Assembly (NCBI GenBank): GCA_028671895.1
Contig: JAPMAC010000209.1
Location: 19,676,501 to 19,740,500 of the forward strand
Source: Oenanthe sinensis
Lineage: Eukaryota > Streptophyta > Magnoliopsida > Apiales > Apiaceae
Direction of reading: 5' to 3'
DNA length: 64,000 bases
The notes under the pieces: generated by a model
Databases searched by the model: none
Told to the model about the DNA's origin: nothing
What the model saw: the letters and a program-made list of their open reading frames with translations, nothing else
Shown here: in pieces, positions 1 through 12,318 of the stretch
Position numbering within the stretch: position 1 is the first letter of the stretch
How the letters are laid out: each line of letters starts with the position of its first letter
Made by a program: the position numbers and the translations under genes

Positions 1-82
1 GAGGTACGCTATTTGTGTTACTAGACTTGAAATCTGTGAATGAAGTTTTAATTTCTTAGTTTGTGGTATTTATTGTTATCAG

Positions 83-172
83 GATGCAAGCTTTGTGCCA
101 TACAACAATTTAAATCCTCCTATGGCCGAGGGAATGAACGATCCTGAAGCTACACAGAGATTAAACTCATTG
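83..172 (+). other. Candidate 30-codon internal exon inside the CACTA element
   Basis: Ninety bases are open in one frame and flanked by a plausible acceptor (TTGTTATCAG) and donor (GTAAGC). The peptide begins DASFVPYNNLNPP and is not recognised. A second coding-like stretch at about 498-650 contains a basic run RKGRRRK and ends in TGA after LREQTRETII. Both lie upstream of the subterminal repeat zone and could be the last exons of a CACTA-encoded gene or captured host exons. The assignment rests only on splice-like borders and an open frame. Confidence 0.3.
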
Positions 173-394
173 GTAAGCTTCATGAAATGCAATTGCTACT
201 CCAACACTCTTTTTTATGCACTTGTCTCCTAAGGGTAACTGAGATAATATATTTCATGGGATTTGATTACGAATGGCAAAAGATTGCTATCTGATTAATT
301 AAATGTGGTTTGAGTATCACTTAATGTCATAGGTAGGGAATAAATCTAAAATGATAACTAAATGACTAGTTAAATATAAGTTCTTATATGGTAA

Positions 395-468
395 TTATAT
401 AATTTGCTCTTCAGGTATGTCTATGTATGGCTTATATAATTTTCTCTTCAGGTATGTCTATGTATGAC
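395..468. repeat. Two tandem copies of a 37 bp unit
   Basis: The units at 395-431 and 432-468 differ at two positions. Each contains CTCTTCAGGTATGTCTATG. It is a simple local duplication within the CACTA element. Confidence 0.9.
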
Positions 469-1488
469 ATGCGCTTTATTCGTTGCTTCTTATGTAGTAG
501 GACAAAGTCATAGAAATAGCTTTGCGGAAGGGTCGGAGGCGAAAGGCTTATTTTATGGGTTGTAGTGCGACAAAGTCACCAAAAATAGCTCACCATATTT
601 CGGAGGCTCTAGACAAGCTCAGAGAGCAGACTAGGGAGACAATCATTTGACTCGTCTCCAGCTGGAAAATGCCAGACTTTGTTCGGGGCATCAATGTAAA
701 CCACACATCTCAAGTCTCTTAACGTAATTGTTGAAAGTTTACCTTAGCAATGTTATAGAGATGGTTATGTATGTATTTTTTACATAAAAATTGTAGATCA
801 ATTAGAAATGTTTGTATTGATAAATTTATTGATTCATTATTTGGTTGGGGGCAATATTTAAAATCATTTTTGTGTACATAAATCGTTGTCTAATACAGAG
901 AAACACAACACACACTGTAAAATATTTCATCTTGTCCTAGTTGTGTAAATAAAACAAATGCAACACATTAAAAGAAACAAAACAGTTGTTTGTAGAAAAG
1001 TACGACAACCGTTCCTTGAATAGAAAACTGTTGTGTGAAAGACTATCATGTGTTGCATTTTTTTCTAAAAACACTTGTGGACTCACCTATGCAACAATGA
1101 TATTCATTGATAAAATTGTTGTGTAAATTTAGATAACACAACTCTTTCTATTTAAGGAACAATTGTCTTAACACTTGAACAACAACATATTTAATTTTTA
1201 AAACACTTGACTGACGCCATTTCAGACAAGGGTTTTTAAAAATAGCGTTGTTGTTTCTAGGTATTATACAACGATGTCCAGAACATGGGGCGTTGTTATG
1301 TAATCTTTTGGACAACGGTTATCATACCGTTGTCTCTTCTATATTATAACAAGCCTATTGAACCGTTGTGTTCCTTTCTTCGTGTAACAGTTTAAACAAG
1401 CGTTGTTTGATCGCAATCACACGGCACCTCAATAGACTATGGAAAATTGAGATGCCAGACAACGGTGCAAAATCGTTGTATGAGCCTA

Positions 1489-1502
1489 TTTTTCTTGTAG
1501 TG
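1489..1502. repeat. CACTA terminal inverted repeat (right end)
   Basis: TTTTTCTTGTAGTG abuts copia gag coding sequence that begins at 1503. It matches the family end at 59928-59941 almost exactly (GTTTTTCTTGTAGTG there). Confidence 0.85.
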
Positions 1503-3122
1503 CATGCTCACAGGATGATTTGGATGAGATTGATGAGCACCTTGCATTTTTGTCAAGGAAGTTTTCAAAGCTAAAATTCAAGAGGAATCCAAATGCTCAA
1601 AGGCCAGGATCCCAGTTTAGAAGCAACAATGAAATCAAAAATTTGGTTGATAGATCTAAATTCAAATGCTTTAACTATGGATTGGCTGGTCATTTCTCTA
1701 ATGAGTGCAGAAAGCCAAAACAAGAAAAGGCAAAGTGATATGAGAGTATTGATTACAAAAAGAAATACTTTGACCTTTTGAAATAGAAAGAAAAGGCTTT
1801 TGTTACTGAGGAGAAGGATTGGGCTGCTGAGGATAGTGATTCTGAAGAATATATCAATCTAGCTCTAATGGCCAACCATGAAGATGAAGAAGCTAGTTCA
1901 GCATCTAATCAGGTACTAGCTACCAACTTTTCTGAACTTACTGCTGATGAATGCAATAGTACTATTAATGAATTGTCCAATGAATTATACAATTTGCATG
2001 TTACTCTTAAGTCTCTAAACAAAGAAAACCTCAAGTTAATGAACACCATTGATGTCTTAACTAAGAGGAATATTTTTCTTGAAAATTAACTTGTTTGTTT
2101 AGATATATTCAAGTAGGAATGTAAGGATGCTAGAGATGAACTAGTAAACAGTTTGAGAAGAGAGGAATTGTTGAAAGAACAATTAGCTGAAGAAATAGAA
2201 ACCATTAACAGATAGAATAGGTCTGCTAAAACTGCTAAACAAATCATTGATGTTCAGGGTGTAGATACTCTAGGAGAATCCCCCAATTCAACTGGCAAGC
2301 CATTGAATGATGCTTCAAGGGATAAAGATCAATCGACTGCTAATCCTTCATCGATCGATAAGGATAATTAATCGATTGATGCTGAATCAATCGATAAGCA
2401 TCCATCGACAAGTAAATCATTGATGGCTAATAAAAAGAACAAATTTAGCAATCCTATCAAGTTTGTTATGGAAACCAAAAATCAAGTTGAGGCTGAGGCT
2501 GAGAAAATCAACATAGGTAGCTTATCCAAGAAACAATTAAAAGAAAAATTAGAAAAGATAGCACCTGTGGAAATTACTCAACCTAAGTGTGAGAAAAAGA
2601 AAAAGAATAGGAATGGTAAAATAGGCATAAATAAGCACAACAACTACACTCCTGATATGTATGCCCCTAGAAAAGTATGAGCTAAATGTGGTAGTGTAAA
2701 TCATTTATCCATGCAATGCAAAAATGAAAAGAAGTCTATATCTTCAAATGATTTAAATATGCATGCCATGACTGCAAATGCCATGTTTAGCAATCCTATG
2801 CTCATGATGGCCATGTCTTCTAATTTGGTTGCACCTAATGTTCATATGCCTTATGCACAAGTTCCATACATGTATAATCCTTTCATTGCATATCCTAATA
2901 TGAACATGCCTGGTATGCCATGGAACATGTCTAATATAGATGATGAAATTCATGGAAATTCTGCCATGAGTTCCAAGGTGTCAAAGCCCCAAAAGTCAAC
3001 TCCCAATGTTAAAGTGGATTTAAACCCATCAAAACAAAAGGAACCTAAGTTGACAACAGGGGCTCAGGCTGCAACTAATAAAAGAGGACCCAAGGCAACT
3101 TGGGTACCAAAAATAACTTGAA
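1503..3122 (+). pseudogene. gag: Copia A gag (3' two thirds), broken
   Basis: The reading starts within gag at DEIDEHLAFLSRKFSK, a typical Sirevirus gag motif. A zinc knuckle follows at about 1668-1711 (CFNYGLAGHFSNEC), in which the second coordinating Cys has become Tyr. Next come an acidic stretch and a coiled-coil-like region (about 1868-2200), then a Lys-rich, Met/Pro-rich tail ending ATWVPKIT at 3119. Stops interrupt it near 1736, 1783, 2086, 2115, 2213 and 2368. Apart from the TGA near 1736, these sit where a Gln codon would fit. Gag normally forms the virus-like particle; this one cannot be made whole. The ATCGAT-type repeats begin at about 2330. Confidence 0.82.
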
Positions 3123-3128
3123 TGTTTT

Positions 3129-4670
3129 ATGTGTGTGCAGGGAAATAGGAAGAAAAATCTCTGGTATTTGGATAGTGGATGTTCAAGGCACATGACTGGA
3201 GATTTGTCCCGGCTCACAAAGTTTGTGGAAATGGCTGGCCCAGGAGTTACTTTTGGAGATAACAGCAAAGGTTTTACTCTGGGATATGGCTCAATTGCAA
3301 GTGAAAATGTTGTCATTGAAACTGTAGTACTAGTTGATGGACTAAAACACAATCTGCTAGGTATTAGTCAACTGTGTGATAATGGAAATGGTGTATGGTT
3401 TACAACTGGATCATGCATTATAGCCAACAAAGAAACTGGTGAAATTCTCTTAACTGGAAAAAGAAAAGGAAATGTCTATGTGGCTGATTTTCACTCTATA
3501 AAGAAAAATTCTATGACATGCCTACTTAGTAAAGCCAATGTAGATGAAAGTTGGATTTGGCACAAGAAGCTAGCCCATTTGAATTTCAAGGCCATGAATC
3601 AATTGGGTAGAAAGAATATGGTTAGAGGCATTCCACAGATGGAATTCACCAAGGATGGACTATGTGATGCCTATCAAAAGGGAAAACAAAGAAAAGCATC
3701 ATTCAAGTCAAAGTCTGAATCATCAATTGATAAGCCTCTGGAATTATTGCACATGGATTTATTTGGTCCAGTCAACATCATGTCAATTGTCAAAAAGAAA
3801 TATGCCTTAATAATTGTGGATGACTTCACAAGATTTTCATGGGTATATTTCTTACACTCTAAGGATGAGGCAAGCAAATTAATTATCAATCATGTGAAGA
3901 ATGTTGACAATGGCTCTGAATGGAAGGTCAAGAAATTTAGAAGTGATAATGGTACTGAATTCTAGAATACAACCATAAAAGAATTCTGTGAAGAAAAAGG
4001 TATCACTCATCATTTCTCTGCACCAAGGACTCCACAGCAAAATGGAGTAGTTGAAAGCAAAAATAGGACCTTGATTGAAGCTGCTAAAACTATGTTACAA
4101 GAAGCAAAACTTCCTACATATTTCTGGGTAGAAGCAATTAATACTGCTTGTTACATTCAAAATATTTCCATGGTCAATCAAATTCAAGTCAAAACTCCAT
4201 ATCAGTTGAAGAAAGACAAGAAGCCAACAGTTGATTTTCTTCATGTATTTGGCTGCAAATGCTTTGTACTGAGAAATCAAGGTGAAAATCTAGGAAAATT
4301 TGAAGCCAAAGCAGATGAAGCTATATTTGTTTGATATGGAATAACAACCAAAGCATACAGAGTCAACAATATTTGATTACACATTGTTATAGAATCTATG
4401 CATGTAGTCTTTGATGACAAGAAAATTCAAGGGTCGGTTGATGAAGGATTTCATGATCTGTTGCATTTTGAAAATGAATCAACAAGAAATATTGAAGATA
4501 GTGATGATGATGTGGAAATCTCAAGAAATCAAGTACCTAGAATCCTCCCATCAATTGATGTCAATTCATCAACAGATAACTTATCAGTTGACAATCATCA
4601 ATCGACTGATAATACATCAATTGATAGTCATTCGATGGATATCAACTCTGCTCAACAATCTTGAAGTAGA
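3129..4670 (+). pseudogene. pol: Copia A protease and integrase, broken
   Basis: The aspartic protease motif is seen in WYLDSGCSRHMTGD at about 3160-3201. The GAG-pre-integrase domain (WHKKLAHLN) is near 3557. Its expected Cys pair reads CDAYQKGK, so one zinc ligand is lost to Tyr. Integrase catalytic residues are visible: Asp in MDLFGP (about 3755), Asp in RSDNGTEF (about 3943) and Glu in NGVVESKNR (about 4045). The integrase C-terminal region runs to about 4400, followed by an acidic linker rich in Ser-Ile-Asp/Ser-Thr-Asp repeats (4550-4660). Stops occur at 3963, 4333, 4374 and 4662. The frame shifts between gag and protease at about 3120-3140. Confidence 0.85.
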
Positions 4671-6421
4671 GTGTCCATCTCAGGGGGAAGGTTCTCAAAT
4701 AGTCAATCACATCATAATGATTATAACACTTCCAATGATCATGAAGCATTATCTTCAAGGACAAATTTACCATCTCAAAGGGAATGGACAAAAAGCCATC
4801 CTTTTGAATTAATTATTGGAGATGCAAATGATGGTGTCAAAACTAGAAGTGCAACTCAAAATGAATGCTTGTATAGTAGCTTTCTGTCTCGAGAAGATCC
4901 AAAAAGGATTGAAGAAGCCTTTTATGGTCTTGATTGGATAATTGTTATGCAAGAAGAGTTGAATCAGTTTGAAAGAAACAAGGTATGGAAGCTGGTACCC
5001 AAATCAAAGAACAAGTTTATCATTGGAACAAAATGGGTGTTCAGAAACAAAATGGATGAATTTGGTACAGTGACAAGAAATAAAGCAAGATTAGTGGTAA
5101 ATGGCTATTCACAAAAAGAAGGCATAGATTTTGATGAAACATTTGCACCAGTTGCAAGATTGGAAGCAATCAGAATCTTTCTAGCATATGTTGCTCATGC
5201 TAATTTCAAGGTGTATCAGATGGATGTGAAAAGTGCTTTTCTCAATGGAGAACTAGAAGAAGAAGTATATGTAGAACAACCTCCTGGTTTTATTGATCCT
5301 GTTCATCCTGGATTTGTATACTATCTTCTCAAGGCACTTTATGGATTGAAACAAGCACCCAGAGCCTGGTATGACACTTTCTCTAAATTTTTGATTGAGA
5401 ATCAATTCATAATAGGTATTGTTGATAAAACTCTCTTTCATAGAAATGTAAATGGCTCTATGATTCTTGTTCAAATCTATGTAGATGACATTATTTTTGG
5501 CTAAACTAATGAAAAACTTTGTCAAAAGTTTGCAAAGTTGATGCAGAGTAAATATGAAATGAGCTTAATGGGAGAACTTCCCAATTTTCTTGGTTTGCAA
5601 GTCAAACAAGTCAAAAATGGTATTTTCATAAATCAAACCAAATATATTTCTGATTTATTAAAGAGATTTGATTTAAATGAATATTCTTCTACAAAAACTC
5701 TCATGGCCACTGCAACTAAACTTGAATTGAACACTAAGGAAGCTATAGTGGACATTTCAAGTTATAAAGGCATGGTTGGCTCATTACTTTATTTAACTGC
5801 AAGTAGGCCAGACATAATGTTTGCTACATGTCTTTGTGCTCGGTTTCAGGCTGATCCTAGAGAATCTCATTTGATTGCAATAAAAATAATATTCAGATAT
5901 CTCAAAGGAACTCCAAATCTTAGAATTTGGTATCCTAGAGATTCTGGATTTGATCTAATTAGTTATTCAGATGCAGACTATGCAGGTTACAGAACTGACA
6001 GAAAAGTACAACAGGTTTCTGTCAATTTCTAGGAAATAAGCTTGTTTCATGGTTTAGCAAGAAGCAGAATTCAGTGTTTACATCTACTGCAGAGGCTGAA
6101 TACATGGCAGCTGGAAGTTGCTGTGCACAAATATTATGGATGAGGAATCAACTACTTGACTATGGGTTCAACTTGAACAAGATTCCTATTTTCTATGATA
6201 ATACAAGTGCCAATGCAATAACAGAAAATCCTGTGCAACATTCCAGAACCAAGCACATTGACATAAGGTATCACTTCATTAGGGAACATGTAATGAATGG
6301 TACTGTTGAATTACATTTTGTCCCTAGTGAAAGACAACTTGCAGATATTTTTACCAAACCATTAGATGAATCTACCTTTAATAGATTGGTCGGTGATTTA
6401 GGTATGCTTAATTTTAACTAA
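4671..6421 (+). pseudogene. pol: Copia A reverse transcriptase and RNase H, broken
   Basis: The RT palm and fingers are well preserved: GTKWVFRNKMDEFGTV near 5026, the FAPVARLEAIR block, DVKSAFLNGELEEEVYV near 5223 and catalytic YVDDIIFG near 5480. An in-frame TAA follows YVDDIIFG at 5502, then coding resumes at 5503-6032. A frameshift near 6010-6070 precedes RNase H. RNase H shows STAEAEYMA at about 6082, DNTSANAITENPVQHSRTKHID near 6200 (His and Asp of the active site) and the C-terminal LADIFTKPLD. It ends with TAA at 6419-6421. Reverse transcription and RNA removal would be its role. Confidence 0.88.
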
Positions 6422-7018
6422 CATTTGAAATGTTTGATAAGTTAGTTAGTTGTTTTAGTTCTAGTAGGTAGCCGTTGATAATGCTAATCTGTTAATTTTT
6501 CATTAATCAATTAATAAGCATTTTACATATCAATGGATATATTAATCTGTTGATTGATAACTACATCAATCGATGATGTATTTGTCTATCGATGGATAGT
6601 ACTAACGGTCGATGGATAAATTAGTTATCAATCGATGGCCTGGAAGTTTTAGGGTCCATGTCATCAATCGATCTGTACAAAATCTAGCCGTTGATTACTT
6701 GTCTTATCAATTGATAAATACATACAGTCCTGTATCTATAACAGTCGATTGCCAAAATAAGTAATTCACTTATTCATTTTTTTTCAATGGTCAATTAAGT
6801 TTTATTTTGAGTAAGAAATCGATTGAGAAATTAATAAATATAAATAGTGAGATTAAAATTTTTCTTTACTCTTACTTGCACTTTGTTTACTAATTTCTCT
6901 ATGTCTCTCTCTTTCTCTCTCTCAATCTGCGAACTTATTCACTAATCTCTCAATTTTCAATCTCTCTCAAATACTTAATCCTTGTCAAGTAAGTGATTTC
7001 TAGCCAAAAGTCAAATCA
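6422..7018 (+). repeat. Copia A pol-ORF3 spacer with ATCGAT-type motif cluster and CT-rich stretch
   Basis: No coding is supported here. From about 6470 to 6760 there are about ten copies of TCAATCGAT, TCGATGGA, TCAATTGAT and related words in both orientations (the core ATCGAT is palindromic). A CT-rich run (about 6900-6970) precedes the ATG of the third ORF at 7019. The motif is the same one that encodes Ser-Ile-Asp in the neighbouring ORFs. Confidence 0.75.
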
Positions 7019-9187
7019 ATGGCCTCTTCATCAAAGAAAGTTTTACAGAGTGGTTACATCTACGAACTTACAAATTTCGTAGCATGTACAATAGTGGAAG
7101 AGGCACCCTAGGAGTTCCATCCTCTGATGAAGTTTCTGGAAAGTTGCAAGGTAAAGAAGTCAGTCAAAGATGCTCCAAAGATCGTCTGCAACTTGGTGGA
7201 AGAATTTTGGGCAAGTGCTGAAATCACAAGTGACAAATCTGCAATTACATTCACTTGTAAAGGAGATAAGTACACTGTTACTAATGTTGTTATTAATGAA
7301 TGTTTAGAATTACCTGCTAATAATACTGATAAAAGCCCAGCAGATAAAGAAATTAGGTTAATGCTAAAATCTGTAATTATGCTGAACCAGAAATAGGACT
7401 AGGTCATGTGGTTAGAAAACATCTTAGGAGAGAATGGTCTTATTTCTTTGATGTCATAATTAAATGATTTAGTGGTAAAATTAGCAATTTTGATGCAATA
7501 ACAACTAGTATGGAGGAGGTAGCATATAGTATTTTGTTTGGTAAATTTTTCAATCTATCTTCCATCATACTAAATGAAATTGTAGCAAAATTGGGTAATA
7601 AGGCTAATAGATCAAATCATATATATTATGCTAGATTTATTATGTTATTTATTAACCATTTTGTGAAGGACATTGAAATAACGAGAGAGATGGAGACTTT
7701 GGATTGCTGTGTCCAAAACAAAAGGGTCTTCAAAGACTTTGTCAGGATCAATCTTCACAACAATGTGGAATTGATCTATCCACCTTTTGTTCAGGTATTT
7801 ATTTCTTCCCTTACTTCTTCTAAAAATCATGTTTCTTTGCCTTCTGTGGCAATGGAGGGTGCTAGCAGTAACCCCAACCGTCCTACCCAAGCCACACTAC
7901 CTATTTCATCAATCAAATCTAAGAAACCAACCTCAACAGGTTCCCAAAAAACTGTTGTTGTAAAACCAAAGAAAAGAAAAACTCCAGGTGGTGATAGATT
8001 AGATGGAGAAGGTTCTGGTGAGGGAACTGGGGAAAGTCAAAGAACCTAGAAGGATAAGGATAGAGAGGGTGTGCAACCCAAACCTACCCACTTCACAGTC
8101 TCCCAAAAGACTGTGGATGTTAACAAGGATAATACCATATTTTTGTTAGCATCTTCCTAAAAAGATGTCAATATTGAAAAGAGCCCACAGCCAGGGGCAC
8201 TGAACAAAGATGGGGACACTCAAGCCAAAACCCCCAAATCCTATGAAAGGAGAAAGAAGAAAGTAACCTTTGCACAAAGGGATTCACACACTGCAAAATT
8301 ATAAGAAACTTTGGTGGAGCCTTCTCAAATTCAGTTTGATGCATCTCCAATAAATGTGGAGTTGCAGTCCCATTGTTTATCTATTTCCATTCCTTTCTCT
8401 CCTCCACATCAAATTTCTTCAGAAAATGTTTTGACAAACAATCATGCATTTTTAGATTCTCCTTCTTTGTTACTCAAGGAGAAGCCAACACTCCAATCTG
8501 AATTTTCTTCCCAGGAAGTTCAGGATTCCATTTCTCAAATCATCTCTAATGTAACTTATCAAAAAATTACATCAAATATTTCTACTCCATCAATTGATGT
8601 CTCTACATCAATTGATATTCAGCCATCGACTGATAAGCCATCGATCGATACTCAAGATCAATCGATGGGTATGCATCAATCGATGGATATCCTAAACACC
8701 TCATCAACTGATATTTTCTTAACATCAATTGATACCCAATCAATTGATGTTGCACAAACACTTATAGGATTGAGTGAGTTGAGTGAGAGGCAGGATTGCA
8801 GCCTGGCAAAAGGAGAGGGAGTAAGTGAGGTCATTCCTATTTCTTCCAGGAATGAGAGTGAAACACTTGAGGGCCCCACCTTAGAAGGTGCATAGATAAT
8901 GCGTGAGGGAGAGGTGAGATTCTAGGATGAGATCCTGATGAAAAATAGAGAGATGAGTGAGAGTGACAGAAAAATTCTTGAATATGCTCAGGAGTTGGAG
9001 AATGAATTGATGTCTGAAGAGGAGGGAGTAAAGGAGTTAGGGGGAGTCCCTAATGCAAATGAAACAGGAGGAAGTGGTGTAGAGAAAGAAGCTGAATTAT
9101 TGGAGGAAGTAGTTGTTGAAGATATGGAAGTTGATGCAGGTGACTTGGATCCAAGCAACCTTCTCCATCCTGATCCAAGGTACCAGG
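7019..9187 (+). pseudogene. Copia A third ORF (Sirevirus env-like position), 5' half, broken
   Basis: It starts with ATG at 7019 (MASSSKKVLQSGYIYELTNF). The first 250 residues contain EEFWASAEITSDKSAITF and, after a frameshift near 7380, a hydrophobic YYARFIMLFINHF segment. This is the position and style of the extra ORF after pol in Sireviruses. The middle is a low-complexity Ser/Thr/Lys region. At about 8585-8760 a run of SIDxx/SxDxx repeats occurs, then an acidic Glu-rich part (8890-9180). Stops at about 7109, 8047, 8158, 8303, 8893 and 8923 all sit where Gln would fit. It is cut at 9187 by Copia D and continues at 17848. The function of such ORFs is unproven; the envelope role is only by position. 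Confidence 0.7.
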
Positions 9188-10783
9188 TAAAGGGTTTCGG
9201 GCATGAAAACGCAGCGGAATTAACGTAAAAATAATAAAAATCGAAACACAATCGGAGGATCCATGTATAATGTTGGATGATTATGGTGAAGAAGTCTGTA
9301 CCTTAACAAAACTTTCCGTATGTTGTTTAATGGAGGTCCAGAAAAGATGAATCACAGCAGCCCTTTGTTGCAAAGATTTGCTCTCCAAAGAAGTCCACAC
9401 GAACGCCCGATCGTCCTAAGATCACCGGAGTCGGTACTAGCCGAATTGTTTGCCTCTCTCTCTCTCTCTCTCTAGCCTCTCTTGATGCTGAGCAGCTAGG
9501 GTTTTTCTCTAAAACGAAATTTTGATGATTAAACCCTAATACTATACATCATTATGTATATATATAGGGGAGAGAGAGAGATTTTGGGCCTAACCCTAAT
9601 CCATGTGGTTTCCAAAACCCATTATAACTTTAGGTTATTATTATTAATAAATCTGAATTCTAATATAATTAATCAAGTCTCACTTAATTAATTCAATAAT
9701 TAAATTCGAATAATAATAATCCTTATTAAATCTGAATTCTAATATAAGTAATCAAGTCCCACTTAATTTATTTAATAATTAAATTCGAATAAACAATAAT
9801 ATATTTAAATTCGTAATTTAAATAAACCTCCGTTTTGACGTTCTTTGTGTGTGACCCTTTAGGTTATTATTACGTTGGCAATAATTTTATTATCTAATAA
9901 TAAAATTATAAACAATGAGCGGCATCTAGTAATACATCATTGTTACCCAAGTAACAATAATAATTGGTAATTCAATTAAACCTTTGGTGAATAATGTGCA
10001 ATGTAATATAATCCCTTTAACCTTATATTATAGATAAAACTCGAGGCATGTATAGTGTCATCCTCTTCTACGTTTAATCTTGGTTTCCTTGAGCAATGAG
10101 TAGACTATTTAAACAAATCAATATTTGAGCATGGTCAAGCATTTCATAGTCTCACTCAATCAAGAGGCCAATAATATCACTCCTAGAAATGGAGGGTTAA
10201 ATCCTATATCTATCATTCATATTCCCCATATGATTCATAGCATACCCAATGTCCACCTTTATCATTACCCGGTTAAAGGTAACTTTGAGTGTAATCAAAG
10301 TATATTAATTCTCGTATAGAAATATAATGATTTCAAATCAGAGGATAATTACATCATTATCACTGTGAGATTTCTTATGACACTTATTAACTTGTAGAAT
10401 CTCACGGCGGGTCTTTCCAGTGTCATGTATTGATACATACACTTATGTTCTTGACTTTCGTATCACCATACCTATGACCAATGAGATGTGGTCATCTGTC
10501 AACAAACATACTAGTCTTATTGCATTATTACTGTCCTTAAATAATAATACTTGACTAGCGAATTTTAGGAATAAAATACTATTCATATAATCTCATTTTT
10601 AAGTCACATACTTAAAGATATATATTACGTATTAATATTCCAAGGACATTTATTATTCTTTCAATTTATGACGCAGTAAATAAAGACATAATAAATATTA
10701 ATTAAATAATCACATAAAATATAATCCTTAATTGTTTTCAATAAAACATTAAAAGTATTGTCTCTAGGACACCAATACTAACA
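9188..10783 (-). repeat. Copia D 3' LTR (left copy)
   Basis: Aligned with 16250-17847 over its whole length with scattered substitutions and small indels. It begins TAAAGGGTTTCGGGC (TGAAGGG in the other copy) and ends CACCAATACTAACA. It carries a CT microsatellite at about 9453-9472 and several AATTAAATTCGAATAAT-rich stretches. The short ORF at 10125-10319 recurs in the other LTR and is not a gene. Confidence 0.92.
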
Positions 10784-10797
10784 ATTTCTCACTTGTA

Positions 10798-12302
10798 CTA
10801 GAGCCAATCTCTCATGTATCTACTACGCATGGAACTAGTATGACCTTCGTGCTTCTGCTGCGACAAAGCCTTAGTCAGTGGGTCTGCATTATTCTTATTA
10901 GTATGCATTTTACATATATGTATATCTCCTTGATCATTAATCTCATTAATTAGGTGATATCTCCTAAGTACATCCCCAAACAATCTCCTTGGCTGCTTCA
11001 TATGCATCAATATACTCAGGCTCTATTGTAGAATCAACAACTGTTTCTGCTGTGAACCATTCTAGCATACAATATCTCCATTTAGACAAAACACAAATCC
11101 AGACTGAGAAATCGAATCATCCTTGTCTGTCTAGAAACTAGCATCGGTGTAACCTTTTACAACCAGCTTATCTTCTCCTCCATATACCAAGAATTAATCT
11201 TTAGTCCTCTTCAAGTACTTAAGAATATTCTTGACTGTTGTCTAGTGACCTTCACCTGGATTAGATTAGTATCTACTCTGACTTAGGCTGATCATTCTTC
11301 TTGATCTATCTCTATAGATCTTGATACCTAAAATATAGGTCGCTTCGCCTAAGTCTTTCATTGAGACATTCCTATTCAACCAAGTCTTAACAGCCTGTAA
11401 AGAAGGAATGTCATTCCCTATTCTTAATATATCATCAACATATAATACTAGGAATGCCACATTGCTCCCATTACCTTCTTGTAAACACATGGTTCATCTT
11501 CATTTTGAATAAACACAAACTCTTTGACAGTTTCATCAAAACGAATGTTGCATCTCCTTGAGGCTTGTTTCAATCCACAAATGGATCGACGCAACTTACA
11601 TACCTTTACAACATTCTTTGGATCAACAAAACCTTCAGGCTGTGTCATATACACATCCATATCTTCTTCAAGGCTCCCATATAAGAAAGCGGTTTTGACA
11701 TCCATCTGTCAGATTTCATAATCATAGTAAGCAGCTATAGCAAGCAAAATCCTGATGGACTTGACCATAGCCACTGGTGAAAAAGTCTCATCATAGTCAA
11801 TACCATGAATTTGCTTGAAACCTTTTGCCACCAATCGTGCCTTATAGGTCTGTACATTACCATCCATGCCGGTCTTCTTCTTGAAAACCCACTTGCACCC
11901 TATAGGTTTTACCCCTTTAGGTGGATCAACCAAAGTCTATACTTGATTAGTATACATGGATTCCATCTCAGATTTCATGGCATCCAGCCATCTCTTGGAT
12001 TCTGGAGTGTTCATAGCATCTTAGTAGGTGAGAGGCTCATCTTCGTCGATAAGCATCACATCACCATCTTGAGTTAAGAGAAATCCATAATATCTCTCAG
12101 GCTCATGGAGAATCCTACTAGACCTACGAATAACCTGTGTTTCTTGAGCAGTGTTGTGGTCTTGTACATCCTGCTCAAGTTCCTCCATTGGTTCAATGTT
12201 ATCTTGTGGGCCTCGAACTTCATCGAGATCTATTATCCTCCCACTGTTTTTCTTCGAAAGCATTTCTCTTTCAAGAAAAACTGTAGTTCGAGCAACAAAC
12301 AC
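10798..12302 (-). pseudogene. pol: Copia D reverse transcriptase and RNase H, broken
   Basis: On the minus strand, an acidic linker (12302-12021) leads into RT: GCKWVFKKKTGMDG near 11900, KARLVAKGFKQIHGIDYDETFSPV, then QMDVKTAFLYGSLEED after a stop at about 11709, and catalytic LYVDDIL near 11430. It continues to about 11266. RNase H is mostly degraded; only its C-terminal part is clear at 11010-10798 (HTNKNNADPLTKALSQQKH), ending YMRDWL just before the purine tract and LTR. Several stops and frameshifts break it. It would be the polymerase of the element. Confidence 0.85.
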
Positions 12303-12318
12303 TTTGTTCTCGGAAGGA

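Larger units (their letters stand above)
1..1502. mobile_element. Right-terminal part of a CACTA (En/Spm-type) DNA transposon
   Basis: The segment ends at 1502 with TTTTTCTTGTAGTG, the reverse complement of a CACTACAAGAAAAA terminal inverted repeat. Over the last 500 bases it is full of direct and inverted copies of an ACAACGGT/ACCGTTGT subterminal motif (for example near 1010, 1255, 1285, 1313, 1355, 1390 and 1460), which is how CACTA transposases recognise their ends. The sequence right of 1502 immediately resumes copia gag coding, so the element was inserted into gag. The left end lies outside the window. Exon-like pieces near 83-172 and 498-650 may be remnants of its own genes. No intact transposase is visible. 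The same family end recurs at 59941. Confidence 0.78.

Noticed and set aside
8676..8879. Minus-strand ORF over the Ser-Ile-Asp repeats
   Set aside because: The motif is palindromic, so the reverse strand is open too and also reads Ser-Ile-Asp. The plus strand continues the element's ORF.
10125..10319. Open frame repeated at 17189-17383
   Set aside because: Both copies lie within the two LTRs of Copia D and simply mirror each other. The composition is not coding-like.
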